Assembly: GCF_000004195.4 (NCBI RefSeq)
Contig: NC_030684.2
Span: 64,787,892 to 64,851,891, forward strand
Origin: Xenopus tropicalis
Lineage: Eukaryota; Chordata; Amphibia; Anura; Pipidae
DNA length: 64,000 nucleotides
Reading direction: 5' to 3'
Position numbers and translations under genes: made by a program
In this document: piece after piece, positions 38,001-51,000 of the stretch
Layout: the number at the start of each line of letters is the position of its first letter
How positions within the stretch are numbered: position 1 is the stretch's first letter
Notes under the pieces: generated by a model
Databases searched by the model: none
Seen by the model: only the letters and a program-made list of their open reading frames with translations
Told to the model about the DNA's origin: nothing

Positions 38001-41000
38001 TTGCTAGGTCTGTGCTGCAGCTTTGCTTGCGAGGTGCTTTTTGGGATGTTTTTGTTAGAGTGAATTTGCTTTACCATCATGATGGACCACTAGCCAACAA
38101 ATATACCCAACCTGGACAATGCCTTCAGCAGCCTCGCGGTTAAGGTGGCTCCCTTGCCAACAGAAAGTTCAAGTACCACCTCAGACACGTTGAGATGCTT
38201 TGACTCATTGTGAAGGGCTGTCTGCCTGTACATTGCTGAACCTGGCCTATGGCCTTGCTTCTGAGGGCGATCCCAGATTCCTCAGTCTTTTTGGGATGCT
38301 ACTGTCAGCGGCGTGACTTTTCTTTTTCCAACAAATTTGCCAAAACGGGCGTGCGTCAGCAGCCAGTTCAGGGTTAGGATGCCTGCATCCTTAGTGTAGA
38401 GCTTCAGCGATGTGGTGGTAAGGGAAGCTGCACTATAAGAAGAAGAAGGTTGAGAATTAAATTACAGATTCTTCCCACTTCTGTCTTTTTAGGATGGTTA
38501 GGTTACAATTGTCTTGGTTCTTCAAGAAGGACCACTTGCCCAGCCAAGCCTGAGTCTTCAACAGCGTAGTGGTGGCTTGAGGGGCAGCTTTTCAAGAAGT
38601 GGCCAGGAAGCATCAGATGCTGTTGGCAAAAACTAGCTTGGCGGCATATGATTGCATGTTCCAAAACCCCCTTTCTTTCCAGCACAGGCATCTATGAGGG
38701 GCTACCTGATTATTCACTTGTGGTAGCACCTCCCATGGTCCTCTTCACTCTGGGCTACTCCTGCTTAATGTGCTGCACAACTGTGGTTGGATGAGCCTTG
38801 CTTGTCTTGTCATCATGGATGAGAGTCCAGTGTGCTTGTGTGTGGGTGGGGAGAGCTGAGATTGCCTGGGGTGGTGCTTCTGTGATTGGTTGCTTCTTGA
38901 TGTTGGTGGCTCAACTCCATGCTTCCACTCTTAGACCTTCCTTGGGGCACTCTTCTCAACCAGTGGCTCTTCTGGTGCTCTGGTGGGAATTGAACTCAGG
39001 ACCTTGCGCTCCATGGGCAGTTGCCTTAACCGCTGCTCTGTTTGCCGGGTGCCTTCTTAGTTGGAAAGAATGGCTCCCTTTCTGCCTAATTTGCAAAATC
39101 ACCGTACGGCTTCAGCGGTGTAGTGGGAAGAGCCGCTGTGTTATAAGAAGAAGGTTGCAAGTTCAATACTTGCTTCATCTCTAGTTACTATATGCTTTTG
39201 GTACATTGACTTTGCTTCATCATCATCATCATGAAGAACCACCAGCCAACAAATTTTAAAGGCTTGCTGGGTTTTTCCAGTGGCCTAGGGCTTAAGGCAA
39301 CTGCCTTGCGAGCGTGGGCTCAAGAGTTCAATTCCTGACTTGGTCTGGATGAAATGCCTTTGCTCTCTGAGAAAGGCCTCCCAATCTGTGTTAGAAGAAG
39401 CTTGCAAGCTCAATAACTGCTTCCTCTCTAGTTACTTTATGCTTTAGGTACATTAACTTTGCATCATCATGAAGAACCACCAGTCAACAAATTTCCAAGG
39501 CTTGCAGCATTTCTCCTGTGGCCTAGGGCTTAAGGTAGCTGCCTTGCAAGTGTAGGGTTGAGAGTTCAACTCCTGCCTAGGTGAGATTGAAATGTGTTGT
39601 CCCTTCCTGCAAGCCCATTTGCTTCATAAGTTGCTAGGTCTGTGCTGCAGCTTTGCTTGCGAGGTGCTTTTTGGGATGTTTTTGTTAGAGTGAATTTGCT
39701 TTACCATCATGATGGACCACTAGCCAACAAATATACCCAACCTGGACAATGCCTTCAGCAGCCTCGCGGTTAAGGTGGCTCCCTTGCCAACAGAAAGTTC
39801 AAGTACCACCTCAGACACGTTGAGATGCTTTGACTCATTGTGAAGGGCTGTCTGCCTGTACATTGCTGAACCTGGCCTATGGCCTTGCTTCTGAGGGCGA
39901 TCCCAGATTCCTCAGTCTTTTTGGGATGCTACTGTCAGCGGCGTGACTTTGCTTTTTCCAACAAATTTGCCAAAACGGGCGTGCGTCAGCAGCCAGTTCA
40001 GGGTTAGGATGCCTGCATCCTTAGTGTAGAGCTTCAGCGATGTGGTGGTAAGGGAAGCTGCACTATAAGAAGAAGAAGGTTGAGAATTAAATTACAGATT
40101 CTTCCCACTTCTGTCTTTTTAGGATGGTTAGGTTACAATTGTCTTGGTTCTTCAAGAAGGACCACTTGCCCAGCCAAGCCTGAGTCTTCAACAGCGTAGT
40201 GGTGGCTTGAGGGGCAGCTTTTCAAGAAGTGGCCAGGAAGCATCAGATGCTGTTGGCAAAAACTAGCTTGGCGGCATATGATTGCATGTTCCAAAACCCC
40301 CTTTCTTTCCAGCACAGGCATCTATGAGGGGCTACCTGATTATTCACTTGTGGTAGCACCTCCCATGGTCCTCTTCACTCTGGGCTACTCCTTCTTAATG
40401 TGCTGCACAACTGTGGTTGGATGAGCCTTGCTTGTCTTGTCATCATGGATGAGAGTCCAGTGTGCTTGTGTGTGGGTGGGGAGAGCTGAGATTGCCTGGG
40501 GTGGTGCTTCTGTGATTGGTTGCTTCTTGATGTTGGTGGCTCAACTCCATGCTTCCACTCTTAGACCTTCCTTGGGGCACTCTTCTCAACCAGTGGCTCT
40601 TCTGGTGCTCTGGTGGGAATTGAACTCAGGACCTTGCGCTCCATGGGCAGCTGCCTTAACCGCTGCTCTGTTTGCCGGGTGCCTTCTTAGTTGGAAAGAA
40701 TGGCTCCCTTTCTGCCTAATTTGCAAAATCACCGTACGGCTTCAGCGGTGTAGTGGGAAGAGCCGCTGTGTTATAAGAAGAAGGTTGCAAGTTCAATACT
40801 TGCTTCATCTCTAGTTACTATATGCTTTTGGTACATTGACTTTGCTTCATCATCATCATCATCATGAAGAACCACCAGCCAACAAATTTTAATGGCTTGC
40901 TGGGTTTTTCCAGTGGCCTAGGGCTTAAGGCAACTGCCTTGCGAGCGTGGGCTCAAGAGTTCAATTCCTGACTTGGTCTGGATGAAATGCCTTTGCTCTC

Positions 41001-44000
41001 TGAGAAAGGCCTCCCAATCTGTGTTAGAAGAAGCTTGCAAGCTCAATAACTGCTTCCTCTCTAGTTACTTTATGCTTTAGGTACATTAACTTTGCATCAT
41101 CATGAAGAACCACCAGTCAACAAATTTCCAAGGCTTGCAGCATTTCTCCTGTGGCCTAGGGCTTAAGGTAGCTGCCTTGCAAGTGTAGGGTTGAGAGTTC
41201 AACTCCTGCCTAGGTGAGATTGAAATGTGTTGTCCCTTCCTGCAAGCCCATTTGCTTCATAAGTTGCTAGGTCTGTGCTGCAGCTTTGCTTGCGAGGTGC
41301 TTTTTGGGATGTTTTTGTTAGAGTGAATTTGCTTTACCATCATGATGGACCACTAGCCAACAAATATACCCAACCTGGACAATGCCTTCAGCAGCCTCGC
41401 GGTTAAGGTGGCTCCCTTGCCAACAGAAAGTTCAAGTACCACCTCAGACACGTTGAGATGCTTTGACTCATTGTGAAGGGCTGTCTGCCTGTACATTGCT
41501 GAACCTGGCCTATGGCCTTGCTTCTGAGGGCGATCCCAGATTCCTCAGTCTTTTTGGGATGCTACTGTCAGCGGCGTGACTTTTCTTTTCCAACAAATTT
41601 GCCAAAACGGGCGTGCGTCAGCAGCCAGTTCAGGGTTAGGATGCCTGCATCCTTAGTGTAGAGCTTCAGCGATGTGGTGGTAAGGGAAGCTGCACTATAA
41701 GAAGAAGAAGGTTGAGAATTAAATTACAGATTCTTCCCACTTCTGTCTTTTTAGGATGGTTAGGTTACAATTGTCTTGGTTCTTCAAGAAGGACCACTTG
41801 CCCAGCCAAGCCTGAGTCTTCAACAGCGTAGTGGTGGCTTGAGGGGCAGCTTTTCAAGAAGTGGCCAGGAAGCATCAGATGCTGTTGGCAAAAACTAGCT
41901 TGGCGGCATATGATTGCATGTTCCAAAACCCCCTTTCTTTCCAGCACAGGCATCTATGAGGGGCTACTTGATTATTCACTTGTGGTAGCACCTCCCATGG
42001 TCCTCTTCACTCTGGGCTACTCCTGCTTAATGTGCTGCACAACTGTGGTTGGATGAGCCTTGCTTGTCTTGTCATCATGGATGAGAGTCCAGTGTGCTTG
42101 TGTGTGGGTGGGGAGAGCTGAGATTGCCTGGGGTGGTGCTTCTGTGATTGGTTGCTTCTTGATGTTGGTGGCTCAACTCCATGCTTCCACTCTTAGACCT
42201 TCCTTGGGGCACTCTTCTCAACCAGTGGCTCTTCTGGTGCTCTGGTGGGAATTGAACTCAGGACCTTGCGCTCTATGGGCAGTTGCCTTAACCGCTGCTC
42301 TGTTTGCCGGGTGCCTTCTTAGTTGGAAAGAATGGCTCCCTTTCTGCCTAATTTGCAAAATCACCGTACGGCTTCAGCGGTGTAGTGGGAAGAGCCGCTG
42401 TGTTATAAGAAGAAGGTTGCAAGTTCAATACTTGCTTCATCTCTAGTTACTATATGCTTTTGGTACATTGACTTTGCTTCATCATCATCATCATGAAGAA
42501 CCACCAGCCAACAAATTTTAAAGGCTTGCTGGGTTTTTCCAGTGGCCTAGGGCTTAAGGCAACTGCCTTGCGAGCGTGGGCTCAAGAGTTCAATTCCTGA
42601 CTTGGTCTGGATGAAATGCCTTTGCTCTCTGAGAAAGGCCTCCCAATCTGTGTTAGAAGAAGCTTGCAAGCTCAATAACTGCTTCCTCTCTAGTTACTTT
42701 ATGCTTTAGGTACATTAACTTTGCATCATCATGAAGAACCACCAGTCAACAAATTTCCAAGGCTTGCAGCATTTCTCCTGTGGCCTAGGGCTTAAGGTAG
42801 CTGCCTTGCAAGTGTAGGGTTGAGAGTTCAACTCCTGCCTAGGTGAGATTGAAATGTGTTGTCCCTTCCTGCAAGCCCATTTGCTTCATAAGTTGCTAGG
42901 TCTGTGCTGCAGCTTTGCTTGCGAGGTGCTTTTTGGGATGTTTTTGTTAGAGTGAATTTGCTTTACCATCATGATGGACCACTAGCCAACAAATATACCC
43001 AACCTGGACAATGCCTTCAGCAGCCTCGCGGTTAAGGTGGCTCCCTTGCCAACAGAAAGTTCAAGTACCACCTCAGACACGTTGAGATGCTTTGACTCAT
43101 TGTGAAGGGCTGTCTGCCTGTACATTGCTGAACCTGGCCTATGGCCTTGCTTCTGAGGGCGATCCCAGATTCCTCAGTCTTTTTGGGATGCTACTGTCAG
43201 CGGCGTGACTTTTCTTTTTCCAACAAATTTGCCAAAACGGGCGTGCGTCAGCAGCCAGTTCAGGGTTAGGATGCCTGCATCCTTAGTGTAGAGCTTCAGC
43301 GATGTGGTGGTAAGGGAAGCTGCACTATAAGAAGAAGAAGGTTGAGAATTAAATTACAGATTCTTCCCACTTCTGTCTTTTTAGGATGGTTAGGTTACAA
43401 TTGTCTTGGTTCTTCAAGAAGGACCACTTGCCCAGCCAAGCCTGAGTCTTCAACAGCGTAGTGGTGGCTTGAGGGGCAGCTTTTCAAGAAGTGGCCAGGA
43501 AGCATCAGATGCTGTTGGCAAAAACTAGCTTGGCGGCATATGATTGCATGTTCCAAAACCCCCTTTCTTTCCAGCACAGGCATCTATGAGGGGCTACTTG
43601 ATTATTCACTTGTGGTAGCACCTCCCATGGTCCTCTTCACTCTGGGCTACTCCTGCTTAATGTGCTGCACAACTGTGGTTGGATGAGCCTTGCTTGTCTT
43701 GTCATCATGGATGAGAGTCCAGTGTGCTTGTGTGTGGGTGGGGAGAGCTGAGATTGCCTGGGGTGGTGCTTCTGTGATTGGTTGCTTCTTGATGTTGGTG
43801 GCTCAACTCCATGCTTCCACTCTTAGACCTTCCTTGGGGCACTCTTCTCAACCAGTGGCTCTTCTGTTGCTCTGGTGGGAATTGAACTCAGGACCTTGCG
43901 CTCCATGGGCAGTTGCCTTAACCGCTGCTCTGTTTGCCGGGTGCCTTCTTATGTTGGAAAGAATGGCTCCCTTTCTGCCTAATTTGCAAAATCACCGTAC

Positions 44001-47000
44001 GGCTTCAGCGGTGTAGTGGGAAGAGCCGCTGTGTTATAAGAAGAAGGTTGCAAGTTCAATACTTGCTTCATCTCTAGTTACTATATGCTTTTGGTACATT
44101 GACTTTGCTTCATCATCATCATCATCATTATGAAGAACCACCAGCCAACAAATTTTAAAGGCTTGCTGGGTTTTTCCAGTGGCCTAGGGCTTAAGGCAAC
44201 TGCCTTGCGAGCGTGGGCTCAGTAGTTCAATTCCTGACTTGGTCTGGATGAAATGCCTTTGCTCTCTGAGAAAGGCCTCCCAATCTGTGTTAGAAGAAGC
44301 TTGCAAGCTCAATAACCGCTTCCTCTCTAGATGCTTTAGGTACATTAACTTTGCATCATCATGAAGAACCACCAGTCAACAAATTTCCAAGGCTTGCAGC
44401 ATTTCTCCTGTGGCCTAGGGCTTAAGGTAGCTGCCTTGCAAGTGTAGGGTTGAGAGTTCAACTCCGGCCTAGGTGAGATTGAAATGTGTTGTCCCTTCCT
44501 GCAAGCCCATTTGCTTCATAAGTTGCTAGGTCTGTGCTGCAGCTTTGCTTGCGAGGTGCTTTTTGGGATGTTTTTGTTAGAGTGAATTTGCTTTACCATC
44601 ATGATGGACCACTAGCCAACAAATATACCCAACCTGGACAATGCCTTCAGCAGCCTCGCGGTTAAGGTGGCTCCCTTGCCAACAGAAAGTTCAAGTACCA
44701 CCTCAGACACGTTGAGATGCTTTGACTCATTGTGAAGGGCTGTCTGCCTGTACATTGCTGAACCTGGCCTATGGCCTTGCTTCTGAGGGCGATCCCAGAT
44801 TCCTCAGTCTTTTTGGGATGCTACTGTCAGCGGCGTGACTTTTCTTTTTCCAACAAATTTGCCAAAACGGGCGTGCGTCAGCAGCCAGTTCAGGGTTAGG
44901 ATGCCTGCATCCTTAGTGTAGAGCTTCAGCGATGTGGTGGTAAGGGAAGCTGCACTATAAGAAGAAGAAGGTTGAGAATTAAATTACAGATTCTTCCCAC
45001 TTCTGTCTTTTTAGGATGGTTAGGTTACAATTGTCTTGGTTCTTCAAGAAGGACCACTTGCCCAGCCAAGCCTGAGTCTTCAACAGCGTAGTGGTGGCTT
45101 GAGGGGCAGCTTTTCAAGAAGTGGCCAGGAAGCATCAGATGCTGTTGGCAAAAACTAGCTTGGCGGCATATGATTGCATGTTCCAAAACCCCCTTTCTTT
45201 CCAGCACAGGCATCTATGAGGGGCTACTTGATTATTCACTTGTGGTAGCACCTCCCATGGTCCTCTTCACTCTGGGCTACTCCTGCTTAATGTGCTGCAC
45301 AACTGTGGTTGGATGAGCCTTGCTTGTCTTGTCATCATGGATGAGAGTCCAGTGTGCTTGTGTGTGGGTGGGGAGAGCTGAGATTGCCTGGGGTGGTGCT
45401 TCTGTGATTGGTTGCTTCTTGATGTTGGTGGCTCAACTCCATGCTTCCACTCTTAGACCTTCCTTGGGGCACTCTTCTCAACCAGTGGCTCTTCTGGTGC
45501 TCTGGTGGGAATTGAACTCAGGACCTTGCGCTCCATGGGCAGTTGCCTTAACCGCTGCTCTGTTTGCCGGGTGCCTTCTTAGTTGGAAAGAATGGCTCCC
45601 TTTCTGCCTAATTTGCAAAATCACCGTACGGCTTCAGCGGTGTAGTGGGAAGAGCCGCTGTGTTATAAGAAGAAGGTTGCAAGTTCAATACTTGCTTCAT
45701 CTCTAGTTACTATATGCTTTTGGTACATTGACTTTGCTTCATCATCATCATGAAGAACCACCAGCCAACAAATTTTAAAGGCTTGCTGGGTTTTTCCAGT
45801 GGCCTAGGGCTTAAGGCAACTGCCTTGCAAGCGTTTGCTCAAGAGTTCAATTCCTGACTTGGTCTGGATGAAATGCCTTTGCTCTCTGAGAAAGGCCTCC
45901 CAATCTGTGTTAGAAGAAGCTTGCAAGCTCAATAACTGCTTCCTCTCTAGTTACTTTATGCTTTAGGTACATTAACTTTGCATCATCATGAAGAACCACC
46001 AGTCAACAAATTTCCAAGGCTTGCAGCATTTCTCCTGTGGCCTAGGGCTTAAGGTAGCTGCCTTGCAAGTGTAGGGTTGAGAGTTCAACTCCTGCCTAGG
46101 TGAGATTGAAATGTGTTGTCCCTTCCTGCAAGCCCATTTGCTTCATAAGTTGCTAGGTCTGTGCTGCAGCTTTGCTTGCGAGGTGCTTTTTGGGATGTTT
46201 TTGTTAGAATGAATTTGCTTTACCATCATGATGGACCACTAGCCAACAAATATACCCAACCTGGACAATGCCTTCAGCAGCCTCGAGGTTAAGGTGGCTC
46301 CCTTGCCAACAGAAAGTTCAAGTACCACCTCAGACACGTTGAGATGCTTTGACTCATTGTGAAGGGCTGTCTGCCTGTACATTGCTGAACCTGGCCTATG
46401 GCCTTGCTTCTGAGGGCGATCCCAGATTCCTCAGTCTTTTTGGGATGCTACTGTCAGCGGCGTGACTTTGCTTTTTCCAACAAATTTGCCAAAACGGGCG
46501 TGCGTCAGCAGCCAGTTCAGGGTTAGGATGCCTGCATCCTTAGTGTAGAGCTTCAGCGATGTGGTGGTAAGGGAAGCTGCACTATAAGAAGAAGAAGGTT
46601 GAGAATTAAATTACAGATTCTTCCCACTTCTGTCTTTTTAGGATGGTTAGGTTACAATTGTCTTGGTTCTTCAAGAAGGACCACTTGCCCAGCCAAGCCT
46701 GAGTCTTCAATAGCGTAGTGGTGGCTTGAGGGGCAGCTTTTCAAGAAGTGGCCAGGAAGCATCAGATGCTGTTGGCAAAAACTAGCTTGGCGGCATATGA
46801 TTGCATGTTCCAAAACCCCCTTTCTTTCCAGCACAGGCATCTATGAGGGGCTACCTGATTATTCACTTGTGGTAGCACCTCCCATGGTCCTCTTCACTCT
46901 GGGCTACTCCTGCTTAATGTGCTGCACAACTGTGGTTGGATGAGCCTTGCTTGTCTTGTCATCATGGATGAGAGTCCAGTGTGCTTGTGTGTGGGTGGGG

Positions 47001-48099
47001 AGAGCTGAGATTGCCTGGGGTGGTGCTTCTGTGATTGGTTGCTTCTTGATGTTGGTGGCTCAACTCCATGCTTCCACTCTTAGACCTTCCTTGGGGCACT
47101 CTTCTCAACCAGTGGCTCTTCTGTTGCTCTGGTGGGAATTGAACTCAGGACCTTGCACTCCATGGGCAGTTGCCTTAACCGCTGCTCTGTTTGCCGGGTG
47201 CCTTCTTAGTTGGAAAGAATGGCTCCCTTTCTGCCTAATTTGCAAAATCACCGTACGGCTTCAGCGGTGTAGTGGGAAGAGCCGCTGTGTTATAAGAAGA
47301 AGGTTGCAAGTTCAATACTTGCTTCATCTCTAGTTACTATATGCTTTTGGTACATTGACTTTGCTTCATCATCATCATCATCATGAAGAACCACCAGCCA
47401 ACAAATTTTAAAGGCTTGCTGGGTTTTTCCAGTGGCCTAGGGCTTAAGGCAACTGCCTTGCGAGCGTGGGCTCAGTAGTTCAATTCCTGACTTGGTCTGG
47501 ATGAAATGCCTTTGCTCTCTGAGAAAGGCCTCCCAATCTGTGTTAGAAGAAGCTTGCAAGCTCAATAACCGCTTCCTCTCTAGATGCTTTAGGTACATTA
47601 ACTTTGCATCATCATGAAGAACCACCAGTCAACAAATTTCCAAGGCTTGCAGCATTTCTCCTGAGGCCTAGGGCTTAAGGTAGCTGCCTTGCAAGTGTAG
47701 GGTTGAGAGTTCAACTCCTGCCTAGGTGAGATTGAAATGTGTTGTCCCTTCCTGCAAGCCCATTTGCTTCATAAGTTGCTAGGTCTGTGCTGCAGCTTTG
47801 CTTGTGAGGTGCTTTTTGGGATGTTTTTGTTAGAGTGAATTTGCTTTACCATCATGATGGACCACTAGCCAACAAATATACCCAACCTGGACAATGCCTT
47901 CAGCAGCCTCGCGGTTAAGGTGGCTCCCTTGCCAACAGAAAGTTCAAGTACCACCTCAGACACGTTGAGATGCTTTGACTCATTGTGAAGGGCTGTCTGC
48001 CTGTACATTGCTGAACCTGGCCTATGGCCTTGCTTCTGAGGGCGATCCCAGATTCCTCAGTCTTTTTGGGATGCTACTGTCAGCAGCGTTACTTTGCTT

Positions 48100-51000
48100 T
48101 TGCCAACAAATTTGCCAAAACGGCAGCCAGTTCAGGGTTAGGATGCCTGCATCCTTAGTGTAGAGCTTCAGCGATGTGGTGGTAAGGGAAGCTGCACTAT
48201 AAGAAGAAGAAGGTTGAGAATTAAATTACAGATTCTTCCCACTTCTGTCTTTTTAGGATGGTTAGGTTACAATTGTCTTGGTTCTTCAAGAAGGACCACT
48301 TGCCCAGCCAAGCCTGAGTCTTCAACAGCGTAGTGGTGGCTTGAGGGGCAGCTTTTCAAGAAGTGGCCAGGAAGCATCAGATGCTGTTGGCAAAAACTAG
48401 CTTGGCGGCATATGATTGCATGTTCCAAAACCCCCTTTCTTTCCAGCACAGGCATCTATGAGGGGCTACTTATTATGCACTTGTGGTAGCACCTCCCATG
48501 GACCTCTTCACTCTGGGCTACTCCTGCTTAATGTGCTGCACAACTGTGGTTGGATGAGCCTTGCTTGTCTTGTCATCATGGATGAGAGTCCAGTGTGTTT
48601 GTGTGTGGGTGGGGAGAGCTGAGATTGCCTGGGGTGGTGCTTCTGTGATTGGTTGCTTCCACTCTTAGACCTTCCTTGGGGCACTCTTCTCAACCAGTGG
48701 CTCTTCTGGTGCTCTGGTGGGAATTGAACTCAGGACCTTGCGCTCCATGGGCAGTTGCCTTAACCGCTGCTCTGTTTGCCGGGTGCCTTTTCAGCTGGAA
48801 AGAATGGCGCCCTTTCTGCCTAATTTGCAAAATCACCGTACGGCTTCAGCGGTGTAGTGGGAAGAGCCGCTGTGTTATAAGAAGAAGGTTGCAAGTTCAA
48901 TACTTGCTTCATCTCTAGTTACTATATGCTTTTGGTACATTGACTTTGCTTCATCATCATCATCATCATCATCATGAAGAACCACCAGCCAACAAATTTT
49001 AAAGGCTTGCTGTGTTTTTCCAGTGGCCTAGGGCTTAAAGCAACTGCCTTGCGAGCGTGGGCTCAAGTGTTCAATTCCTGACTTGGACTGGATGAAATGC
49101 CTTTGCTCTCTTAGAACGGCCTCCCAATCTGTGTTAGAAAAAGCTTGCAAGCTCAATAACCACTTCCTCTCTAGTTGCTTTAGGTACATTAACTTTGCAT
49201 CATCATGAAGAACCACCAGTCAACAAATTTCCAAGGCTTGCAGCATTTCTCCTGTGGCCTAGTGCTTAAGGTAGCTGCCTTGCAAGTGTAGGGTTGAGAG
49301 TTCAACTCCTGCCTAGGTGAGATTGAAATGTGTTGTCCCTTCCTGCAAGCCCATTTGCTTCATAAGTTGCTAGGTCTGTGCTGCAGCTTTGCTTGCGAGG
49401 TGCTTTTTGGGATGTTTTTGTTAGAATGAATTTGCTTTACCATCATGATGGACCACTAGCCAACAAATATACCCAACCTGGACAATGCCTTCAGCAGCCT
49501 CGCGGTTAAGGTGGCTCCCTTGCCAACAGAAAGTTCAAGTACCACCTCAGACACGTTGAGATGCTTTGACTCATTGTGAAGGGCTGTCTGCCTGTACATT
49601 GCTGAACCTGGCCTATGGCCCTGCTTCTGAGGGCGATCCCAGATTCCTCAGTCTTTTTGGGATGCTACTGTCAGCGGCGTAACAAATTTGCCAAAACGGG
49701 CGTGCGTCAGCAACCAGTTCAGGGTTAGGATGCCTGCATCCTTAGTGTAGAGCTTCAGCGATGTGGTGGTAAGGGAAGCTGCACTATAAGAAGAAGAAGG
49801 TTGAGAATTAAATTACAGATTCTTCCCACTTCTGTCTTTTTAGGATGGTTAGGTTACAATTGTCTTGGTTCTTCAAGAAGGACCACTTGCCCAGCCAAGC
49901 CTGAGTCTTCAACAGCGTAGTGGTGGCTTGAGGGGCAGCTTTTCAAGAAGTGGCCAGGAAGCATCAGATGCTGTTGGCAAAAACTAGCTTGGCGGCATAT
50001 GATTGCATGTTCCAAAACCCCCTTTCTTTCCAGCACAGGCATATATGAGGGGCTACCTGATTATTCACTTATGGTCCTCTTCACTCTGGGCTACTCCTGC
50101 TTAATGTGCTGCACAACTGTGGTTGGATGAGCCTTGCTTGTCTTGTCATCATGGATGAGAGTCCAGTGTGCTTGTGTGTGGGTGGGGAGAGCTGAGATTG
50201 CCTGGGGTGGTGCTTCTGTGATTGGTTGCTTCTTGATGTTGGTGGCTCAACTCCATGCTTCCACTCTTAGACCTTCCTTGGGGCACTCTTCTCAACCAGT
50301 GGCTCTTCTGTTGCTCTGGTGGGAATTGAACTCAGGACCTCGCGCTCCATGGGCAGCTGCCTTAACCGCTGCTCTGTTTGCCGGGTGCCTTCTTAGTTGG
50401 AAAGAATGGCTCCCTTTCTGCCTAATTTGCAAAATCACCGTACGGCTTCAGCGGTGTAGTGGGAAGAGCCGCTGTGTTATAAGAAGAAGGTTGCAAGTTC
50501 AATACTTGCTTCATCTCTAGTTACTATATGCTTTTGGTACATTGACTTTGCTTCATCATCATCATCATCATCATGAAGAACCACCAGCCAACAAATTTTA
50601 AAGGCTTGCTGTGTTTTTCCAGTGGCCTAGGGCTTAAGGCAACTGCCTTGCGAGTGTGGGCTCAAGAGTTCAATTCCTGACTTGGTCTGGATGGAATGCC
50701 TTTGCTCTCTGAGAAAGGCCTCCCAATCTGTGTTAGAAGAAGCTTGCAAGCTCAATAACTGCTTCCTCTCTAGTTACTTTATGCTTTAGGTACATTAACT
50801 TTGCATCATCATGAAGAACCACCAGTCAACAAATTTCCAAGGCTTGCAGCATTTCTCCTGTGGCCTAGGGCTTAAGGTAGCTGCCTTGCAAGTGTAGGGT
50901 TGAGAGTTCAACTCCTGCCTAGGTGAGGTTGAAATGTGTTGTCCTTTCCTGCAAGCCCATTTGCTTCATAAGTTGCTAGGTCTGTGCTGCAGCTTTGCTT

